Notes under the pieces: generated by a model
What the model was told of the DNA's origin: nothing
Seen by the model: the letters and a program-made list of their open reading frames with translations, nothing else
The model's database searches: none
Part shown: positions 16,177 through 24,427 of the stretch, in pieces
Layout: each line of letters starts with the position of its first letter
How positions within the stretch are numbered: position 1 is the first letter of the stretch
Position numbers and translations under genes: made by a program
DNA from: Actinomadura alba
GTDB lineage: Bacteria; Actinomycetota; Actinomycetes; Streptosporangiales; Streptosporangiaceae
Reading direction: 5' to 3'
NCBI RefSeq assembly: GCF_014323705.1
Contig: NZ_JABVEC010000023.1
Location: forward strand, 61,546 to 125,545
DNA length: 64,000 nt

Positions 16177-16791
16177 TCATCCCGTCGCGCGGCCGAGATA
16201 GGTGATGGGCCCGGAATCCGGGACCGGGATCTCGTGAAACCCCATGCGGTCGTAGAAGGCCCTGGCGGCGGTGTTGGAAGACACCATGCCGAGATGGACG
16301 GCGGGCACCCGCGCGCGCCGCAACGCGCCGAGAAAGGCGTCCATCAACCGGCGGCCGTGGCCCTTGCGCTGATGGTCGGGCAGCAGGTCGATGTGCAGGT
16401 GGGCCGGATGGCCGGCGAGTTCGGGCAGCACCATGCGCTCCGGGTCGTGCATGAGGCCGATCATCGTCTCGGTCGGCGTACGCGGCTCGCGGTCGAGAGG
16501 TGGATACCGGTCGACCAGTTTCGGCAGCCAGACCTCCCGGTACCGCTCGACGAAGGCGACGGTGTCGGCGGTGCCGAGAATGTAGCCGACCGCCCGTTCC
16601 CCGTCGTCGAGGACGAAGGCGAGCTCCGGCTCGAGCTCGGCGTACGGTGCGGCGAAGATGCTCGGCATCAGCTCCAGGTCGGGGTAGATGTGCCGGGAGT
16701 CCCCGCCCTCGTGCGCCGTCCGCACGCAGATGTCGTACAGCGCCGCGCGATCCTCGGGCCGGTAGGGCCGGACGGTGGGACGAGTGGTCAT
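16177..16791 (-). CDS. GNAT-family N-acetyltransferase
   Basis: 204 residues. Conserved acetyl-CoA motif A is LLPDHQRKGHGRRLMDAFLG, with the typical Q/RxxGxG/A signature, and motif B is NTAARAFYDRMGF. The N-terminal TVRPYRPEDRAALYDICV is also typical. The middle is longer than in minimal GNATs, resembling bacterial members similar to O-GlcNAcase acetyltransferase-like domains. Acceptor substrate is unknown. It overlaps the upstream DUF4240 gene by four bases, so the two are co-translated. Confidence 0.85.
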   Translation of the reverse strand: MTTRPTVRPYRPEDRAALYDICVRTAHEGGDSRHIYPDLELMPSIFAAPYAELEPELAFVLDDGERAVGYILGTADTVAFVERYREVWLPKLVDRYPPLDREPRTPTETMIGLMHDPERMVLPELAGHPAHLHIDLLPDHQRKGHGRRLMDAFLGALRRARVPAVHLGMVSSNTAARAFYDRMGFHEIPVPDSGPITYLGRATG

Positions 16792-17357
16792 GCTCGGTGA
16801 GCCGGCTGTCGGAGGTAGAGGGAGGCGAGCCGGGGCAGCCGCTCGCGCATCTCGTCTTCATCGTCGAAGTCGAAGTTCTCCCCCATATCGGGCTCGACCT
16901 CCTCGTCCTCCCGGCCGTCCTGGCGGCGGTCCCAGGCCTCGTCGAAGGCGTCCTCGTCCCCGCCGGTCAGTCGCTCGTACGCGTTGGAGGCCGCGTAGCC
17001 GGCCTCCTCGTAGAACACCGCACCGTCGTCGAACTCCGCCGCGGCCTCGATCACGGCCGGATGTTCGGCGAGGCTGTCCGGTGACCGAGCCGCCTTCTCG
17101 TACCATTCGCGGCCCAGCGCGATCAGCCCGGACCGGAAGTCCATGAAGGCGTCGTCCGAGCAGCCGCCACCGATGAGGTACGCCGCGGCCCAGACGTCGT
17201 TGCGGTACATGGCGGCGCTCAACTCGTCGAACCGCTCCTGGAACCCGAGGATGGCCTCCTCGGGTCGCAGGGCCAGCCGGTCGACCAGCGCTTCGTCGAA
17301 CGGCTTGTCGTCCGCGCGCGCGGACTCGACGAGACTCCAGAAATCTTCGGTATCCAC
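16788..17357 (-). CDS. DUF4240 domain protein
   Basis: 189 residues beginning VDTEDFWSLVESARAD, the usual start of DUF4240 proteins, so GTG at 17357 is chosen over an ATG 30 codons earlier that would overlap the divergent gene. The central AYLIGGGCSDDAFMDFRSGL and DEAWDRRQDG fit the family. The C-terminal third is very acidic. DUF4240 is reported as a domain of unknown function, sometimes encoded beside toxin or WGR-domain genes. It forms a two-gene operon with the GNAT gene. Confidence 0.8.
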   Translation of the reverse strand: MDTEDFWSLVESARADDKPFDEALVDRLALRPEEAILGFQERFDELSAAMYRNDVWAAAYLIGGGCSDDAFMDFRSGLIALGREWYEKAARSPDSLAEHPAVIEAAAEFDDGAVFYEEAGYAASNAYERLTGGDEDAFDEAWDRRQDGREDEEVEPDMGENFDFDDEDEMRERLPRLASLYLRQPAHRA

Positions 17358-17436
17358 GGCAGGTAACTCTGCCACTCCGGAGGGCTCGGATCGAGTACGG
17401 AAGGAACCCCGGAATCTGTCATTCGGTGAGGGCATG

Positions 17437-17784
17437 ATGCGAGTCATGCTGCATCTTCTGACTCTGCGCTACCTCGCCGCCACGACCGAGGTCGAGCCGC
17501 ATGTGGCCGGTCATGTCCACTTCCTCGAGCGCTACCACCGTCAGGGAATCTTCCTGATCTCCGGCCCGACGGTGCCCGCCGAGGAGGGCGGGGTCATCGT
17601 CGCCCGGGGGGTCGACCGCGCGCACATGGAGGACATCGCCGCCGAGGACCCGTTCGTACGGGCCGGAGTGGCGGCCTACCAGGTGGTGACCATCGCTCCA
17701 GGACGCATGCACCCGATGGTGTCGGATCTTCTCGCCGAGCCCCTCGTCCGAGCCGGAAGCGAGCGCGGCGACCTGCCTCGGTGA
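17437..17784 (+). CDS. YCII-related protein
   Basis: 115 residues with the dimeric alpha+beta YCII fold: LLTLRYLAATTEVEPHVAGH, LERYHRQGIFLISGPT and EDPFVRAGVAAYQVV. The histidine and aspartate pair thought to form the active-site-like pocket (HVHFLE; AEDPF) is present. ATG codons occur at 17434, 17437 and 17446; the second is used because GGTGAGGG lies four bases upstream. Function of most members is unknown. It is divergently placed from DUF4240. Confidence 0.78.
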   Translation: MRVMLHLLTLRYLAATTEVEPHVAGHVHFLERYHRQGIFLISGPTVPAEEGGVIVARGVDRAHMEDIAAEDPFVRAGVAAYQVVTIAPGRMHPMVSDLLAEPLVRAGSERGDLPR

Positions 17785-18144
17785 ACGATGTCGCCGGCCA
17801 CGGCCCTGGGGCGGCGACACGTCGGACGGGCGCGCCCGACGGGATGCCGGGCGCGGCTGTGGTCAGTAGGGCAGGGCACGCCCGGACGGACTCCGCAGGT
17901 CCGGCGTGGCCGGCTGACGCGGAGGTCGCGGACGTTTGACGAGTTGCTGCCGTGTCATGCTGATCATTTCCCCGCTTCTGGCAACCGCTAATCGGTAGAT
18001 CACTGTGAATCCCTCTTCCAGGTTCAGTCATGCTTTGGCGATGCCACTGGTAGGGCGGTCCGGTTTCTCCTGACATGGACCGCTTGGCGGCCGGACCGTG
18101 CCATCTGCGGGGAGGCGAGTACGGCGAGCGTTATCCTTCCGGGC
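17785..18144. other. Gene-free interval of about 360 bp
   Basis: GC-rich sequence between the YCII and ArsR genes. No convincing coding frame, RNA gene or strong hairpin was seen on either strand. Confidence 0.4.
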
Positions 18145-18471
18145 ATGAGCGAGACCCTGATCGAGCCGCCGAGGGCGGAGCTCGACATGGCCACCGTGCT
18201 GACGGCCCTCGCCGACCGTGGCCGGCTCGCGACCGTCCGAGCGCTGGCGGAGACCGGAGAGGCCACTTGTGGCCAGGTGTCGCAGGTGAGTGGGCTCAAG
18301 GTGAGCAAGTCGACCGTCTCTCACCATCTGCGGATCCTCCGGGAGGCCGGGATCACGCGTACCCGGCTCGACGGACCACGGCGTTACGTGTCGCTGCGCC
18401 GCGATGATCTGGACGAGCGCTTCCCCGGCCTCCTCGACGCGGTGCTCACCGAGACCGGCACGCGATCATAG
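18145..18471 (+). CDS. ArsR-family winged-helix regulator
   Basis: 108 residues. The recognition region is CGQVSQVSGLKVSKSTVSHH followed by LRILREAGITRTRLDGPRRY, the standard ArsR wing. The paired metal-binding cysteines of metal sensors are absent; the only cysteine is in EATCGQV, so it likely senses something other than a metal. The ATG start gives MSETLIEPP. It is a single gene; the isochorismatase-like gene lies 186 bases downstream and may be a target. Confidence 0.82.
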   Translation: MSETLIEPPRAELDMATVLTALADRGRLATVRALAETGEATCGQVSQVSGLKVSKSTVSHHLRILREAGITRTRLDGPRRYVSLRRDDLDERFPGLLDAVLTETGTRS

Positions 18472-18657
18472 GGACGCACGCGGCATAGCGATGCTGCGGA
18501 CAGATCGACGATGCGGGCATGAACAGCGACCGGACACACCCGTCTTTCCGGCTTTCATGTTCCCGGCGTACGGCCTACCTCGGCGGTTGCGCTCGCCGTC
18601 GTGCGCGGGGAAGCGTAGAGATACAGCCGACCCGTTCTCACATTAGGATCGCCGGAT

Positions 18658-19182
18658 ATGGCACTTGAGTCGATTGATCCCCATCAGACTGCATTTGTCG
18701 CCATCGATCTTCAGATTCGCATCGTGGGCCATGCGACGGCTCCGCACACGGGCGCCGACGTCGTACGTCAGTGCATGCGCTTGACAGCGGCATCCCGCGA
18801 CAAGGGAGGCCAGGTCGTCATCGTGCGATACGAGCGGCCCGGCGAGTCACAGCCGCCCGGTAGCGAACTGGTCAGCGAGATGGAGCCGCAGGGCGACGAC
18901 CTGCTGATCACCAAGAACACGTGGGGAGCCTTCCACGAGACCGGCCTGCACGAGGCACTGCGCAAGCGAGGCATCACGACGCTGGCGCTGGCGGGCCTCG
19001 CCACCAACTTCAGCGTCGAGTCGACGGCGCGCGCGGCCCACGAGCTCGGCTACCGGGTGCTGCTGGTCGAGGACGCCATGGCCGGCCTGGACGCCGGTGA
19101 CCATGCCTTCGCGGTCACGCGGATCTTCCCGCACCTCGGTACGGTCTGCTCGACCGACGAACTGCTCGGCGCCCTCGCCTAA
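18658..19182 (+). CDS. Isochorismatase-like hydrolase lacking the usual cysteine
   Basis: 174 residues of the cysteine-hydrolase fold. The catalytic aspartate is in AFVAIDLQ and the lysine in ITKNTWGAFHETGL. The usual nucleophile site GxATNxCVESTAR reads GLATNFSVESTARAA, so serine replaces cysteine. The cis-peptide motif is otherwise kept. Members without the cysteine occur in the family and may have a different or no hydrolase activity. The ATG start is seven bases after a weak GGAT. It converges with the ABC permease gene. Confidence 0.82.
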   Translation: MALESIDPHQTAFVAIDLQIRIVGHATAPHTGADVVRQCMRLTAASRDKGGQVVIVRYERPGESQPPGSELVSEMEPQGDDLLITKNTWGAFHETGLHEALRKRGITTLALAGLATNFSVESTARAAHELGYRVLLVEDAMAGLDAGDHAFAVTRIFPHLGTVCSTDELLGALA

Positions 19183-19275
19183 CGGCATCATGTGCCGGTG
19201 AGCACCATCGTCAAGTGCTGGACGGCCCACGGATCCGGCGTCGGCACGTGCGGTCCGGCCGGATCGGCCGCAGCA

Positions 19276-20106
19276 CTAGGAGACCACGTCCTTCGCCTGG
19301 AACCGCCGGAAGGCCACCGCGAGCAGGACCACCGCGTAGGACACCGAGACCGCCGTCCCCTTCGCCATGCCGGACCACTGGACGGAGGGCTGCAGGGCGT
19401 CCATCCAGGCGTACATCCAGTGCGAGGGCAGGAACTGCCGCCAATCGCCCAGCGCGGTCACCGCGTCGAGGATGTTGCTGACGATGACGAGCCCGACGGC
19501 GCCGCCCACGGCGCCGAGCGGGGAGTCCGTCGTCACCGACAGCAGGAAGGCCAGCGCCGCGACGACGAGCTGGCTGACCAGCGCGTAACCGACCATGAGC
19601 GTCATGCGGCTCAGCGCGCTGCCGGCGGGCAGGGCCGTGCCGCCGGTCGGCAGCGTCATGTCGTCCCAGCCGAACGCGAGTGTGCCCGCGACGAGCGCCA
19701 TTAGCGGCAGCGTCACCACGGCCGCGGTCGCGTAGCCCAGCGCCACGATCAGCTTCTGCCGCAGCAGCCGGGCGCGCGGCACCGGGGCGGCCAGCAGGTA
19801 GCGCAGTGAGGACCAGTTCGCCTCGCTCGCCACGGTGTCACCGCAGAAGAGCGCCACCGCCACCACGAGCAGGAAGCCCGCCGACACGAACAGCGTGAAG
19901 GCGGTGAAGTTGAGCCCGCTCGCCGTGGCCACGGTCACGAGTCCCGGCGCCCCGTCCCCATCGGGATCGCCGCCGACCTGGAAGGCGGCCATGAGCACCC
20001 AGGGAAGCAAGAGCAGGATGGCGAAGGCCACGAGAGTACGGCGCCGCCGGAACTGGCGGACGGCCTCGACGCGGAGCGGCAGCGTGCGACCGGCCTGGTA
20101 GCTCAT
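19276..20106 (-). CDS. ABC transporter permease (ABC-2 type)
   Basis: 276 residues with six predicted membrane helices, for example TLVAFAILLLLPWVLMAAF, a long extracytoplasmic loop, and FTLFVSAGFLLVVAVALFCG. It has the DTVASEANWSSLRYLLAAPV segment typical of ABC-2 permeases. It overlaps the fused hydrolase-ATPase gene by four bases and is its obvious partner. The ATG at 20106 is the coupled start; the frame upstream lies in the ATPase gene. Substrate is unknown. Confidence 0.87.
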   Translation of the reverse strand: MSYQAGRTLPLRVEAVRQFRRRRTLVAFAILLLLPWVLMAAFQVGGDPDGDGAPGLVTVATASGLNFTAFTLFVSAGFLLVVAVALFCGDTVASEANWSSLRYLLAAPVPRARLLRQKLIVALGYATAAVVTLPLMALVAGTLAFGWDDMTLPTGGTALPAGSALSRMTLMVGYALVSQLVVAALAFLLSVTTDSPLGAVGGAVGLVIVSNILDAVTALGDWRQFLPSHWMYAWMDALQPSVQWSGMAKGTAVSVSYAVVLLAVAFRRFQAKDVVS

Positions 20107-22628
20107 CGGCCCTCCCCGATGATCGAGAGGAACGCGTCCTCGAGCCGCCGTTCGGTGCCGACGATCTCGGCGACCGGGCCGTCGGCCACCTTCCGGCCGT
20201 GCGACATCACGACCACGTGCGTGCACGTCTGCTCGACCTCGGCGAGCAGGTGGCTGGAGACGATGACGGTCCGGCCGCCACCGCCACCGCCACCGTCCGC
20301 GTCTGCGGGCCCGTCCTCGCCGTGCCGCCCGGAGGCGTAGCGCTGCAGTACGGCCCGCATCTCGCGGATCTGCGGCGGATCCAGCCCGTTGGTGGGCTCG
20401 TCGAGCACGAGGAGGTCGGGCAGGCCGAGCATGGCCTGCGCGATTGCCAGCCGCTGCCGCATGCCCTGCGAGTACGTTCGTACGGGCCGGTCGAGGGCGG
20501 CGCCGAGATCGGCGATCCGCAGTGCCTCGTCGGTGTGCGCCTCGTCGCGCGGCCGCCCGGTGGCCCGCCAGTACAGCTCCAGGTTGTCCCGGCCGGACAG
20601 ATGCGGCAGGAAGCCCGGGCCCTCGACGAACGAACCGAGCCGGGCCAGCACCGCCGCGCCGGGCGTGACCCGGTGGCCGAAGATCCGGATCTCGCCCTGG
20701 TCGGGGTGGATGAGCCCCATGAGCATGCGCAGAGTCGTCGTCTTTCCCGCTCCGTTCGGGCCGAGCAGCCCGAGCACCTGGCCTCGCTCCACCCGCAGGG
20801 ACAGGTCGTCCACGGCCAGGTGGCCGCTGGCGTACGCCTTGGTCAGCCCGGTGATCTCCAGTGGCACGTCGTCCAGCGACGCGTCGTACGACGTGCGCCG
20901 CCGGCGGCCGGTCACCACGATGACCAGCGCGATCGCGGTCGCGGTGAGCGGCATCAGCCAGGTCCAGGCTGGCAGCGGCGTGGCCGGGATCCGCAGGGCC
21001 GGCGCGACGGGCACGGTGAGGCCGGAGGCCACTGCGATCTTGTACGCGGCGGGCTTGGCCGGGCCGGCGAAGCCCATGTCGGTGGTGGTCAGGACCAGCC
21101 GGATCCGGTGGCCGCGGGCGAAGCGGTAGTCGAGCGCGGGCAGCGACACGTCGACCGTCCGGCCGTCGGCGGCCTTCTCGACCCGGACCGGTGCGGCGAT
21201 CCGCCGCGCCGGAGTGGCGGCGTCTCCGCCGACGTCGTACAGCTTGGCGAACAGTGTCGCGTCGGGGTCGCCCGTGACGCGGAGCCGTACCTTCGGGGCG
21301 CCGGTCACCCGTACGGGCTCGGCCAGCGGCGCGGTATCGAACGTCGCGGCCTGACCCGGCATGTCGAGGGCCAAGCCGTTCGCCGCCGCGCCGCCGCCGC
21401 CGAGATCACCCAGGCTGCCGAGGGCGCCGAGGCCCGGCAGCGCTGAGATCGACGCCGGTGACCCGCCCGCGGGGTTCTGCACCGTCTGCTCTTGGCCGGT
21501 CAGCGGCAGCGTACGGCCGCGGGCGCTCAGCCCCGGGTAGGACCGGGCCGTGGCGGCGTCGATGACGATCTGCTGGGTGGAGGAGTCGATGCCGCCGGCC
21601 CGGGTGACGGTGAAGCCTGGAGACGAGCCGGGCCGGTCGCGCAACCAGCGGTCGAACCAGCCGCGGACCAGATCGCGGACCCGGCCGGTCTCGGGGTCGC
21701 CGCCGTCGTGGCCGCCCTGGAACCACACCACCGAGACCGGCGTGCCGGCGCGCGCGATGCCGGCCGCGTTGGCGTCGGCCTGGTCGAGCGGGAACAGCGA
21801 GTCCGACTGGCCCTGGATCAGCAGGGTCGGCGCCTTGATCCGGTCGGTCACGGCCGCCGGGCTCGACCGGCGCAATGTACGGACCGCCTCGTCGGTGGGG
21901 CGCCCGGTTTCGGCGACCTTCTGATACATCGAGCACAGTGCCGGGAGGAACCGTCCACAGGCTGTGGATCCCGAGTCGCCGGTGAAGAAGATGCCCGCCC
22001 ACAGTTTCTTGAAGACGCCGTGCTCGGGCCCGGCGGCTCCGCCGCCGGGGAACAGGGCGTCCGCCAGGTCGTGCCAGGTGATCTGCGGGACTATCGCGTC
22101 GACCCGGCGATCGTGGCCGGCGGCGAGGAGCGAGATGGCGCCGCCGTAGGACTCGCCCGCGATCCCGACGCGCGGGTCGCCGGGCCCGTCGAGGCGCACC
22201 TCGGGCCGGCGGGCCACCCAGTCGACCAGTTGCCGTACGTCCTTCACCTCGTAGTCGGGCGAGTTGAGCGCGATCTCGCCGGTGGAGGCGCCGAAGCCGC
22301 GCGCCGACCAGGTCAGGACGGCGTAACCGGCCTGGGCGAGCTCCCGGGCCTCGGCCCGGGTGCCCTCCTTGGAGCCGCCGAAGCCGTGCGCGAGGAGCAC
22401 GGCGGGTGCCTTGGCCCCCGGTGGGCCGGCCGGCCGGAAGAACGTCGCGTCGAGGGTGACGCGCTGGTCGTCCCGCGGGCCGTCGACGACCTGGATGCGG
22501 TGCTCCTCGGCCCGGACCGGCGGATCGCCGTCCCGGGCCACGCCCCAGCCGATACCGCCCCCGGCGACGAGCGTGCCCGCCACGGCGACGAAGGCCCAGC
22601 GCCGTCGCAGCGCTCCCCGCAGGTCCAT
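20103..22628 (-). CDS. Fused S15-type alpha/beta hydrolase and ABC ATPase
   Basis: 841 residues. After an N-terminal membrane anchor (FVAVAGTLVAGGGIGWGVA), residues about 40-330 are an alpha/beta hydrolase of the X-Pro dipeptidyl-peptidase/CocE type: nucleophile elbow GESYGG, aspartate in QGQSDSLFP, histidine in GGHDGGD. A jelly-roll domain follows (about 380-545), then a membrane helix (LMPLTATAIALVIVVTG) and an ABC ATPase (about 590-841) with Walker A GPNGAGKTT, signature YSQGMRQRL and Walker B LLVLDEPTNGLD. An unusual run of seven glycines is inserted before the switch strand. The topology places the hydrolase outside and the ATPase inside. Confidence 0.88.
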   Translation of the reverse strand: MDLRGALRRRWAFVAVAGTLVAGGGIGWGVARDGDPPVRAEEHRIQVVDGPRDDQRVTLDATFFRPAGPPGAKAPAVLLAHGFGGSKEGTRAEARELAQAGYAVLTWSARGFGASTGEIALNSPDYEVKDVRQLVDWVARRPEVRLDGPGDPRVGIAGESYGGAISLLAAGHDRRVDAIVPQITWHDLADALFPGGGAAGPEHGVFKKLWAGIFFTGDSGSTACGRFLPALCSMYQKVAETGRPTDEAVRTLRRSSPAAVTDRIKAPTLLIQGQSDSLFPLDQADANAAGIARAGTPVSVVWFQGGHDGGDPETGRVRDLVRGWFDRWLRDRPGSSPGFTVTRAGGIDSSTQQIVIDAATARSYPGLSARGRTLPLTGQEQTVQNPAGGSPASISALPGLGALGSLGDLGGGGAAANGLALDMPGQAATFDTAPLAEPVRVTGAPKVRLRVTGDPDATLFAKLYDVGGDAATPARRIAAPVRVEKAADGRTVDVSLPALDYRFARGHRIRLVLTTTDMGFAGPAKPAAYKIAVASGLTVPVAPALRIPATPLPAWTWLMPLTATAIALVIVVTGRRRRTSYDASLDDVPLEITGLTKAYASGHLAVDDLSLRVERGQVLGLLGPNGAGKTTTLRMLMGLIHPDQGEIRIFGHRVTPGAAVLARLGSFVEGPGFLPHLSGRDNLELYWRATGRPRDEAHTDEALRIADLGAALDRPVRTYSQGMRQRLAIAQAMLGLPDLLVLDEPTNGLDPPQIREMRAVLQRYASGRHGEDGPADADGGGGGGGRTVIVSSHLLAEVEQTCTHVVVMSHGRKVADGPVAEIVGTERRLEDAFLSIIGEGR

Positions 22629-22810
22629 GAGACGACCCTATGCAGCGAAGGGCCGCCGCTCGTCCTCCCCGCGGTCGCGATCACCCTCGATCGGCTCCGC
22701 CGCCGGACGTAGAACGGACTACGCCAAGCGGAGTATCCCGGCATAATGGTGATTCATATGCAATGTGCAGCTAACAATCGCGTATGCGTCAACAGTGCCG
22801 GGGGCAGCGG

Positions 22811-24370
22811 GTGACGGAGACTCGGTCGTACTCCCATCGGGAGATACTCAAGATCCTCTCCGGCCTCGTGCTGGCGCTGCTGACATCGATGATCTCCACC
22901 TCGGTGGTGGGCACCGCGCTCCCGGCGATCGTGGGCGACCTCGGCGGCCAGGACCAGCTGTCCTGGGTCGCGAGCGCCCCGCTGCTGACGATGACGGTCT
23001 CGACGCCGCTGTGGGGCAAGCTGTCGGACCTGTTCGGCCGCAAGCTCATGTTCCAGCTCGCGCTCGTCGTGTTCGTCCTCGCCTCGATGGCCGCCGGGCT
23101 CTCCCAGAACATGGCCGAGCTGATCTCCGCGCGAGCCGTGCAGGGGCTCGGCGTCGGAGGGCTGTCCGCGCTCACCCAGGTGATCCTGGGCGACATCATC
23201 GAGCCTCGTGAACGCGGCCGGTACGCGGGCTACACGGGAGCGGCCTTCGGTGTCTCGACCATCACCGGGCCGCTGATCGGCGGCTTCATCGTCGACGCCG
23301 ACAGCCTGGGCTGGCGCTGGTGCTTCTATGTCTGTGTCCCGCTCGCCGCCGTCGCCTTCGTCGTGATCCAGAAAGCGCTCAAGCTGCCCCGGGTGAGGCG
23401 GGACGCCCGCATCGACTGGCTCGGCGCGTTCGCGATCACAGGTGGTGCGAGCGCGCTCATGATCGTGCTGACGCTCGGCGGCAAGCAGTTCGCCTGGAAC
23501 TCACCGTGGACGTACGGCCTCGGCGCGCTCAGCGCGGCGCTGCTGGCCCTCTCGATCGTCGCCGAGCGCAGGGCCCGCGAGCCGATCCTGCCCCCGCGTC
23601 TCTTCACCAACCGGACCTTCGTGTTCAGTGCGCTCGCCTCGCTGTTCGTCGGCGTGACCCTGTTCGGCGCGTTGACCTTCCTGCCGCAGTACCTGCAGAT
23701 CGTCAAGGGCATGTCGCCGACCATGTCCGGGCTGACGACGGTGCCCATGGTCGTCGCGCTGTTCCTCGCCTCGGTCGGCTCGGGCCGGATCGTGACGGGG
23801 ACCGGGCGCTGGAAGGTCTTCCCGCTCGCCGGCCTGCTGCTGGTCGCCGTGGCGATGCTCCTGCTGTCCGGGCTGAACTCGAACTCCGGCCGGCTGGTCG
23901 TCGGCCTCGACGTCGCGGTGCTCGGGCTGGGGCTGGGGCTCTGCCTGCAGATCCTCATCCTCGCCGCGCAGAACGGTGCGAAGCGCGAGGACATGGCCGC
24001 CACCACCGCGGGCGTCTCGTTCTTCCGGTCCCTCGGCGGTGCGATGGGCGTCGCGGCGTTCGGCGCGATCCTGACGAGCCGGCTGAACGCGGAGATGGCC
24101 GGCATGCTGCGCGCCGCCGGTGCCGAGGCCCCCGTGGACGGCACCCGCCTCGGCTCGCCCGAGGCCATCCGGCGGCTGCCGGAACCGTTCCACGGCTTCG
24201 TGCTCGAGTCGTTCGCGCGGGCGATGGAGACCGTCTTCATGGTCGGTGTCCCCATCGCGTTGCTCGGCTTCCTGTCCGTACTCGCCCTGAAGGAGCTGCC
24301 GCTGCGCTCGGCGGCCGCCCCGGCGAAGGCGCGACCGCTCGCCGAAGGTGATCCCGCGAATGTGTCCTGA
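22811..24370 (+). CDS. MFS drug exporter, DHA2 (14-TM) type
   Basis: 519 residues with 14 predicted helices. Motif A between helices 2 and 3 is GKLSDLFGRK, and motif C-like GLGVGGLSALTQVILGDII and GPLIGGFIVD match proton-driven multidrug efflux pumps of the EmrB/QacA group. The GTG at 22811 gives VTETRSYSHREIL, with GGGG upstream; an ATG nine codons earlier is possible. No regulator is adjacent, and the next gene begins 57 bases after the stop. Substrates cannot be predicted. Confidence 0.9.
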   Translation: MTETRSYSHREILKILSGLVLALLTSMISTSVVGTALPAIVGDLGGQDQLSWVASAPLLTMTVSTPLWGKLSDLFGRKLMFQLALVVFVLASMAAGLSQNMAELISARAVQGLGVGGLSALTQVILGDIIEPRERGRYAGYTGAAFGVSTITGPLIGGFIVDADSLGWRWCFYVCVPLAAVAFVVIQKALKLPRVRRDARIDWLGAFAITGGASALMIVLTLGGKQFAWNSPWTYGLGALSAALLALSIVAERRAREPILPPRLFTNRTFVFSALASLFVGVTLFGALTFLPQYLQIVKGMSPTMSGLTTVPMVVALFLASVGSGRIVTGTGRWKVFPLAGLLLVAVAMLLLSGLNSNSGRLVVGLDVAVLGLGLGLCLQILILAAQNGAKREDMAATTAGVSFFRSLGGAMGVAAFGAILTSRLNAEMAGMLRAAGAEAPVDGTRLGSPEAIRRLPEPFHGFVLESFARAMETVFMVGVPIALLGFLSVLALKELPLRSAAAPAKARPLAEGDPANVS

Positions 24371-24427
24371 TACACGCAGACGACGGACATGTTCCGTTAC
24401 CGTTACGGCGGCGCGACGGGGAGGGTC

